A stretch of DNA of 8,952 bases, from contig CAJTXH010000113.1 in NCBI GenBank assembly GCA_910580005.1, forward strand, positions 1-8,952, given 5' to 3'. The notes under the pieces were generated by a model. It was not told the DNA's origin and searched no databases. It saw only the letters and a list, made by a program, of their open reading frames with translations. Each line of letters opens with the position of its first letter. The first letter of the stretch is position 1. A program made the position numbers and the translations under genes. This document shows positions 6,835 through 8,952 of the stretch, one piece after another. Origin of the DNA: an uncultured Lachnospiraceae bacterium. Lineage in GTDB: Bacteria > Bacillota > Clostridia > Lachnospirales > Lachnospiraceae.

Positions 6835-7916
6835 CCTCTTTTTCTACCTCTCTTTCCTGCTAATCCTGCCAGCAGGGCAGCACAGGTACAGGCTGCACTT
6901 ATTACAAGCAGGTACAAAATACTGCTTAAAGTATACCCACTGTGCCCCATACATGAATTTTCTACTAGTGCCCTGTTTACATGGTAAACTGGCGAAATAT
7001 TCTTTAAATCCTCTGAAAAACCTGAATACATATATGTTTCAAAACATCCCCCCAGAAATGCCATAAAAAACACTGATGAAAATAATACAATAACTGTAAC
7101 AGCCATATTTCCAGATATAGCATACAGCATAAGCCCATATGATACACCTGCCATAATAACCAGAAGTACCAGCAGCATAGAAATAAACAGGTTTCCCCAG
7201 TGGATTCCATATACAATAGCTGACAAAACAGAAGAAATTCCAATTCCTGCTGCCACAACCACCACTGCTGGCAGCCATTTGGCAATATAAAACTGCAAAT
7301 CTGTTACAGCTGTTACCTTGAACTTTATACCTATCCCATTTTTCTTTTCACTTGCAAGCACGCCTGCCATACAAATAATCCCCATACAAGCAAAATATAT
7401 AATTTCAGTTATTCCATAATAATCTTTAGAACTTATTGCTGGCATATAATCAATCTTTTCAATTGGGACTTTTAATTCTCCAGCTTGAACTTTTGCATAA
7501 AGAATCTGGCTGCTAATCCTATTTAAACACTGGCTGAAAAAATATTCTAAAACCACACCCTCTGTTTCATTATCTGCATTTTCATATATTGTATATTTAT
7601 CTGTGCCAAGTTTTACAAAACAAGCCAGGATATTATTCTTAACCAGTTCTTCTGGTTCTCCTTCAGGATATTCTGACAATTTTATCCCTGCTTCTTCTCC
7701 TGCTGCTTTTACAGCCTCTATGCTGCTTTCCCAGAAACTGCCTTTTTCAACCTGGTATCCCACATGGAAATCCCCTGCTGGTTCATAAGATTCCATCATC
7801 TCTTCAAATGCACTTGAAAGAATGCCTATTACAAAAAAAGGTCCAAAAACCATAAGTGCAAATATTATTTTATTGCGGAACATTAATTTTAAATTATTTT
7901 TTATTAAATACCACAC
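6831..7916 (-). CDS. ABC-2 type transporter permease (GTG start)
   Basis: A 361-residue protein with the same plan as its partner: a first span near residues 17-35, an extracytoplasmic part (36-165), and five spans near 169-188, 212-236, 243-265, 270-292 and 330-353, ending in a basic tail (KRGRKR). The start codon is GTG, preceded by a good ribosome binding site (GGGAGG, 8 nt away) and 15 nt after the ATPase stop. The smaller outer domain compared with the next gene suggests that the two permeases are diverged paralogues rather than duplicates. It probably pairs with the permease at 5566-6834 and the ATPase to form one exporter. Confidence 0.88.
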   Translation of the reverse strand: MWYLIKNNLKLMFRNKIIFALMVFGPFFVIGILSSAFEEMMESYEPAGDFHVGYQVEKGSFWESSIEAVKAAGEEAGIKLSEYPEGEPEELVKNNILACFVKLGTDKYTIYENADNETEGVVLEYFFSQCLNRISSQILYAKVQAGELKVPIEKIDYMPAISSKDYYGITEIIYFACMGIICMAGVLASEKKNGIGIKFKVTAVTDLQFYIAKWLPAVVVVAAGIGISSVLSAIVYGIHWGNLFISMLLVLLVIMAGVSYGLMLYAISGNMAVTVIVLFSSVFFMAFLGGCFETYMYSGFSEDLKNISPVYHVNRALVENSCMGHSGYTLSSILYLLVISAACTCAALLAGLAGKRGRKRG

Positions 7917-7931
7917 TATAAAATCCTCCCA

Positions 7932-8693
7932 TTATACAGTATAATCCCTTAACTGCTTCCCAGTTAAAGTTAAAAATACTTCTTCAAGTGTTATATCTTT
8001 ATCCTTATCTGTTACAAGCCTCTTTAATTCTCCACTTGTGCCACAGGCAATAATTTTTCCATTATCCATAATAGCTATACGGGTACATATTGCCTCCACT
8101 TCCTCCATATAATGGCTTGTATAAACTACAGTTGCACCATTCTTGTTTGACTCTTTTATCTTCTCAAGAATAAAGTTCCTGGACTGTGGGTCAATCCCTA
8201 CTGTTGGCTCATCAAAAAATAAAATTTCAGGATTATGTCCTATTGCACATGCGATATTCAGACGCCTTTTCATGCCTCCCGAAAAATTCTTTGCAAATTC
8301 ATTCTTCTTATCCAGAAGCCCTGTATATTCTAATGATTTATCTATTGTTTCCTTTAACTGCTGTCCTTTAATCCCATAAAGTGACGTAAACAGCTCCACA
8401 TTCTCCCATGCTTTCAGGTTTCCATGTACTGCTAATTCCTGTGGAATATACCCAATCCTTCGTATAATATCTTTCTTATATTTCCATGGATTAACACCAA
8501 GCAGGCTTATATTCCCTGCTGTTGGCTTTGTAATAGTACAAATCATATTCATAGTTGTACTTTTACCTGCACCATTCGGTCCTAAAAGTCCGAATATTTC
8601 ACCTTTTCTTATTTCTAAATCAAGGCTGTCAACCACTATCTTGCTCTGGTACTTTTTCGTTAGTTCCTTTGTCCTTAATATAACCTCTGGCAT
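7932..8693 (-). CDS. ABC transporter ATP-binding protein, BcrA/DrrA-like
   Basis: A 253-residue stand-alone ATPase with all motifs intact: Walker A GPNGAGKST (38-46), Q-loop Gln85, signature FSGGM (137-141), Walker B ILFFDE (157-162) and switch His194. The C-terminal LEEVFLTLTG (236-245) is typical of the ATPases that serve ABC-2 drug and bacteriocin immunity exporters. It is the first gene of a five-gene run with two permeases and a two-component system. A ribosome binding site AAAGGA lies 8 nt before ATG. It provides energy at the inner face of the membrane. Assignment to the family is firm; substrate is not known. Confidence 0.94.
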   Translation of the reverse strand: MPEVILRTKELTKKYQSKIVVDSLDLEIRKGEIFGLLGPNGAGKSTTMNMICTITKPTAGNISLLGVNPWKYKKDIIRRIGYIPQELAVHGNLKAWENVELFTSLYGIKGQQLKETIDKSLEYTGLLDKKNEFAKNFSGGMKRRLNIACAIGHNPEILFFDEPTVGIDPQSRNFILEKIKESNKNGATVVYTSHYMEEVEAICTRIAIMDNGKIIACGTSGELKRLVTDKDKDITLEEVFLTLTGKQLRDYTV

Positions 8694-8737
8694 AAATAAC
8701 GTCCTTTCACTTTATATATTTTGTACATATTTTTATT

Positions 8738-8753
8738 GGGATTTTTTATCCTG
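8738..8753 (-). promoter_or_regulatory. CAGGAT-ATCCC dyad upstream of the ABC operon
   Basis: CAGGATAAAAAATCCC resembles the dyad in front of the peptide gene (350-363), with the centre two bases longer. It lies 45-60 nt upstream of the ATPase start codon, a plausible operator position. Confidence 0.25.
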
Positions 8754-8840
8754 AAATAATAATAACAGGTTTATAATGTGAAAAGGAAGTGAAAAAAGAA
8801 TTATTATGAACATGACTAAAGTCATATATTTAAAATTAAA

Positions 8841-8856
8841 ATAATTTCCAGTTATC
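8841..8856 (-). repeat. 16-bp repeat, right copy (inverted mate at 93-108)
   Basis: On the minus strand this reads GATAACTGGAAATTAT, identical to the plus-strand copy at the left end. On the plus strand it continues into CCTGT, as the left copy does, so the two 20-nt neighbourhoods differ only in that the central seven bases (CTGGAAA versus TTTCCAG) are reversed. Confidence 0.4.
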
Positions 8857-8903
8857 CTGTGTTTATGTAAAATGGACGGTTTCCATGCCAGAGCCAGAAT
8901 ATT

Positions 8904-8936
8904 GTTACTATTCACAGCTACGCTGTTCATAGTAAC
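8904..8936. repeat. Strong palindromic hairpin, possible extragenic repeat
   Basis: GTTACTAT (8904-8911) and ATAGTAAC (8929-8936) form a perfect 8-bp stem. Inside it, after a 2x2 mismatch, ACAGC and GCTGT add five more pairs around a TAC loop. No U-tract follows on either side, so it is not a standard terminator. It looks like an extragenic palindromic or miniature mobile element; its end lies close to the window border. Confidence 0.45.
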
Positions 8937-8952
8937 TAGCAGTGCTTTCAGC

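Larger units (their letters stand above)
8694..8952. other. Gene-free right flank upstream of the ABC operon
   Basis: AT-rich DNA with no convincing gene. It should hold the promoter of the five-gene operon, but I see no clear -35/-10 pair. Notable items are the CAGGAT...ATCCC dyad (8738-8753), two GTGAAAA copies 11 bp apart (8778-8784 and 8789-8795), the right copy of the 16-bp repeat (8841-8856) and a strong hairpin (8904-8936). A 65-codon minus-strand frame crosses this region but has no ribosome binding site. Confidence 0.5.

Noticed and set aside
7004..7285. Minus-strand frames rich in Trp, Leu and Cys inside the permease gene
   Set aside because: They are out-of-frame shadows of a clear permease gene, and their Cys/Trp content reflects the hydrophobic coding sequence read in another frame.
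8733..8930. 65-codon minus-strand frame with a hydrophobic C-terminal half
   Set aside because: No ribosome binding site before its start, the N-terminal part runs through the hairpin and the 16-bp repeat, and it occupies the expected promoter region of the ABC operon.

Overview
The window looks like an accessory region from a low-GC Firmicute, most likely an anaerobic gut clostridium of the Lachnospiraceae type. This is inferred from AT-rich DNA, strong AGGAGG-like ribosome binding sites, the protein families present and their tight packing on one strand. No marker gene fixes the taxonomy. Every gene I can support is on the minus strand, so the order of transcription is from high to low coordinates.

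First block (8693 to 3714): an ABC ATPase, two ABC-2 type permeases (the first with a GTG start; the two overlap by ATGA), a DesK/NarX-like sensor histidine kinase and a NarL/LuxR-type response regulator. Gaps are 15, -4, 53 and 5 nt, so this is probably one operon. It resembles the sensing and immunity or detoxification modules that often sit beside bacteriocin and RiPP loci.

Second block (3570 to 431): a radical SAM/SPASM peptide maturase followed 14 nt later by an ABC exporter with fused membrane and ATPase domains and no peptidase domain. Upstream, in a 143-nt gap, lies a plausible promoter. In front of it is an array of TTAAAC-like hexamers, mostly spaced at 11 bp, resembling binding sites of PhoP/PhoB (OmpR-family) regulators.

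Third block (283 to 116): a 55-codon gene with an excellent ribosome binding site. It encodes a small Cys/Gly-rich peptide with eight cysteines in three KNG(A/T)GC-type modules, two ending in CGCGC. Next to a SPASM maturase and an exporter, the best reading is a precursor of a thioether-bridged RiPP. It lies last in the gene order, behind a 147-nt gap with a long interrupted inverted repeat, which suggests separate control.

Proposed working model (inference): the peptide is made from the small gene, cross-linked through its cysteines by the radical SAM enzyme and exported by the fused ABC transporter. The two-component system and the ABC-2 transporter sense and counter the product or a similar membrane-active peptide. 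No leader protease is visible. The two ends (1-115 and 8694-8952) carry no convincing gene. They hold palindromic and repeat-like DNA, including a 16-bp sequence present at both ends in opposite orientation.
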